Shown here piece after piece: positions 62,778 to 64,000 of a stretch of 64,000 nucleotides of DNA. The notes beneath the pieces are model-generated. The model saw nothing but the letters and a program-made list of their open reading frames with translations, did not search any database and was not told the DNA's origin. The translations under genes and the position numbers were made by a program. Position 1 is the stretch's first letter. Every line of letters starts with the position of its first letter. The DNA is from DCFW01 sp963790715 (GTDB lineage Bacteria; Bacteroidota; Bacteroidia; Bacteroidales; Bacteroidaceae): assembly GCA_963790715.1 (NCBI GenBank), contig CAWBPN010000011.1, positions 310,001 through 374,000 on the forward strand, in the 5' to 3' direction.

Positions 62778-64000
62778 TTACAATGAAGCCACCGCATTAA
62801 CTATAGGCATTACACTATGACTAATCATTCCGCTAAGCCACCAAGGTGCACAACCTACGCCGGCAATACAGAAGATAAGTACTATAACGGCTAAACGCTC
62901 ATCCCATGTAGCATCGGTCAATAAACGAAAATGTTCGTTTTCAACCTTGCCATAAGCGACCTTGCCTACTAAACGCAACATATAAACCGCTGCTATAACA
63001 ATAGAAGTAGTAGCAAAAATAGTGCATACGCGATGGAAAGTATCGTAGTGTTGGAAAGCTCCAACAAAGATAGTCATTTCAGCTACGAATCCGCTCAATC
63101 CGGGCAAGCCCAAATTAGCCAAAGCAGTAATTGCAAAACCTACACATAAAAACGGCATAATCTGCATCAAGCCGGAAAGCAAGCGCACATCACGCGTATG
63201 AGTACGTCCGTATATCATACCGATTAAAGCAAAGAAGAGGGCTGTCATCAATCCGTGACTGACCATCTGCAACACTGCACCTGTTGTAGCTGTTTGATTT
63301 AGCATCAAAATAGCAAACAACACCATACCGCAGTGGCTAACCGACGAATATGCGTTGATATATTTCATATCTGTTTGTACGCAAGCACTGAACGCTCCGT
63401 AAACAATACCTATAGTACATAATATCAAGAAGAAATGATTCCAGTCATGTGCTCCTTGTGGCATAAGATAGATAGCAACGCGAAAGCATCCGTAACCTCC
63501 AAGTTTCATCAATACGCCTGCGTGCAACATTGACACGGCAGTAGGCGCCGATGCATGACCGTCGGGAGACCATGTATGGAATGGAAACATGGCACTCAGT
63601 ACAGCAAATCCGGTGAACAACATCGGGAAGAACACGTGCTGAATCATTGGCGGTATATGATTGTTGTGTGCTATTTCAAGTATATTCATCGTGGCGGCTC
63701 CGTTGTAGAAGTAGATGGCAAGTACGCCAAGAATAATGAAAGCGGAACCTCCCATCAACATCAATGTCAATTTCATGGCCGAATATTCCTTGCGGCCTGT
63801 ACCCCAAACACCGATCAGAAGATACATCGGAATAAGAGCAATCTCGTAGAACATCAACATTGTGAAAATATCTATTGAGACAAAGAAGCCGAATACTCCG
63901 GTAGCCAAGAAAGTAAACCAAAGGAAATACTCTTTTGCCATATCGGTCAGCTGCCACGAAACAAACGTTCCTGTGAATACAATTATAGACGACAGCATCA
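62778..64000 (-). CDS. nuoM: NADH-quinone oxidoreductase subunit M, 5' end outside window
   Basis: At least 406 residues of the antiporter-like subunit NuoM. The frame is open to the window edge, and the Met at 63998 is internal because roughly 90 N-terminal residues of a full-length (about 490-500) protein are missing. Visible are MLMFYEIALIPMYLLIGVWG (membrane Glu in the helix of the proton channel), MFPFHTWSPDGHASAPTAVS, YSSVSHCGMVLFAI and the functional His/Lys helices. Upstream nuo genes should lie just beyond base 64000. Confidence 0.96.
   Translation of the reverse strand, partial: MLSSIIVFTGTFVSWQLTDMAKEYFLWFTFLATGVFGFFVSIDIFTMLMFYEIALIPMYLLIGVWGTGRKEYSAMKLTLMLMGGSAFIILGVLAIYFYNGAATMNILEIAHNNHIPPMIQHVFFPMLFTGFAVLSAMFPFHTWSPDGHASAPTAVSMLHAGVLMKLGGYGCFRVAIYLMPQGAHDWNHFFLILCTIGIVYGAFSACVQTDMKYINAYSSVSHCGMVLFAILMLNQTATTGAVLQMVSHGLMTALFFALIGMIYGRTHTRDVRLLSGLMQIMPFLCVGFAITALANLGLPGLSGFVAEMTIFVGAFQHYDTFHRVCTIFATTSIVIAAVYMLRLVGKVAYGKVENEHFRLLTDATWDERLAVIVLIFCIAGVGCAPWWLSGMISHSVMPIVNAVASL

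Overview
The window is chromosomal DNA from an AT-rich member of the Bacteroidota, most likely order Bacteroidales (Bacteroides/Prevotella-like). The signs are two SusC/SusD pairs, a one-protein hybrid two-component sensor (HTCS) with Reg_prop propellers and an AraC-type output, family-specific lipoprotein and DUF types, no evident Shine-Dalgarno sites, and repeated Bacteroidota-type -7 boxes (TAnnTTTG) upstream of genes. I saw no rRNA, tRNA, IS element, phage gene or CRISPR array.

Layout. (1) 1-15.7 kb: a carbohydrate utilisation locus on the minus strand with two GH127-type beta-L-arabinofuranosidases (one cut by the window edge), SusC, SusD, a broken exported protein and an EamA transporter, facing a divergent HTCS regulator. 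(2) 15.9-22.8 kb: a hipB-hipA pair, a gene-free kilobase holding a striking nested palindrome, and an unusual exported M16 peptidase. (3) 22.9-29.7 kb: housekeeping and small genes (cytidylate-kinase-like protein, DUF4923 lipoprotein, clpB, dnaX, an FtsB/DivIC-like protein, a membrane protein). (4) 29.8-33.5 kb: galM, sugar MFS transporter and galK in one operon. (5) 33.5-45.0 kb: a minus-strand locus SusC-SusD-GH30-surface glycan-binding lipoprotein-GH3, followed by a membrane-bound regulator-like protein. The gene order matches the beta-1,6-glucan locus known from Bacteroides thetaiotaomicron. (6) 45.9-57.5 kb: a plus-strand L-arabinose operon: exported mutarotase, sodium/sugar symporter, Nudix-type AraR regulator, araD, araA, araB, GH51 arabinofuranosidase, transketolase, rpiB. 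(7) 57.7-64 kb: a small DUF3836 protein, then the minus-strand set yicC-gmk-nadD-pfkB-like and the end of a complex I operon (nuoM partial, nuoN).

The genes fit together as a plant or fungal glycan degrader. GH127 and GH51 enzymes release beta- and alpha-linked L-arabinose. The symporter imports it, AraA/AraB/AraD convert it to D-xylulose 5-phosphate, and Tkt/RpiB feed it into the pentose phosphate pathway. Galactose enters through galM-MFS-galK. The GH30/GH3 locus probably serves a beta-1,6-glucan.

The most unexplained structure is in the gene-free interval 17320-18422: concentric inverted repeats centred at 17750.5, with a perfect 36-bp arm pair and four ACAGCT boxes spaced exactly 22 bp apart, plus a second 17-bp perfect hairpin at 17947-17984. 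All functions are read from sequence by eye. No database search was run.
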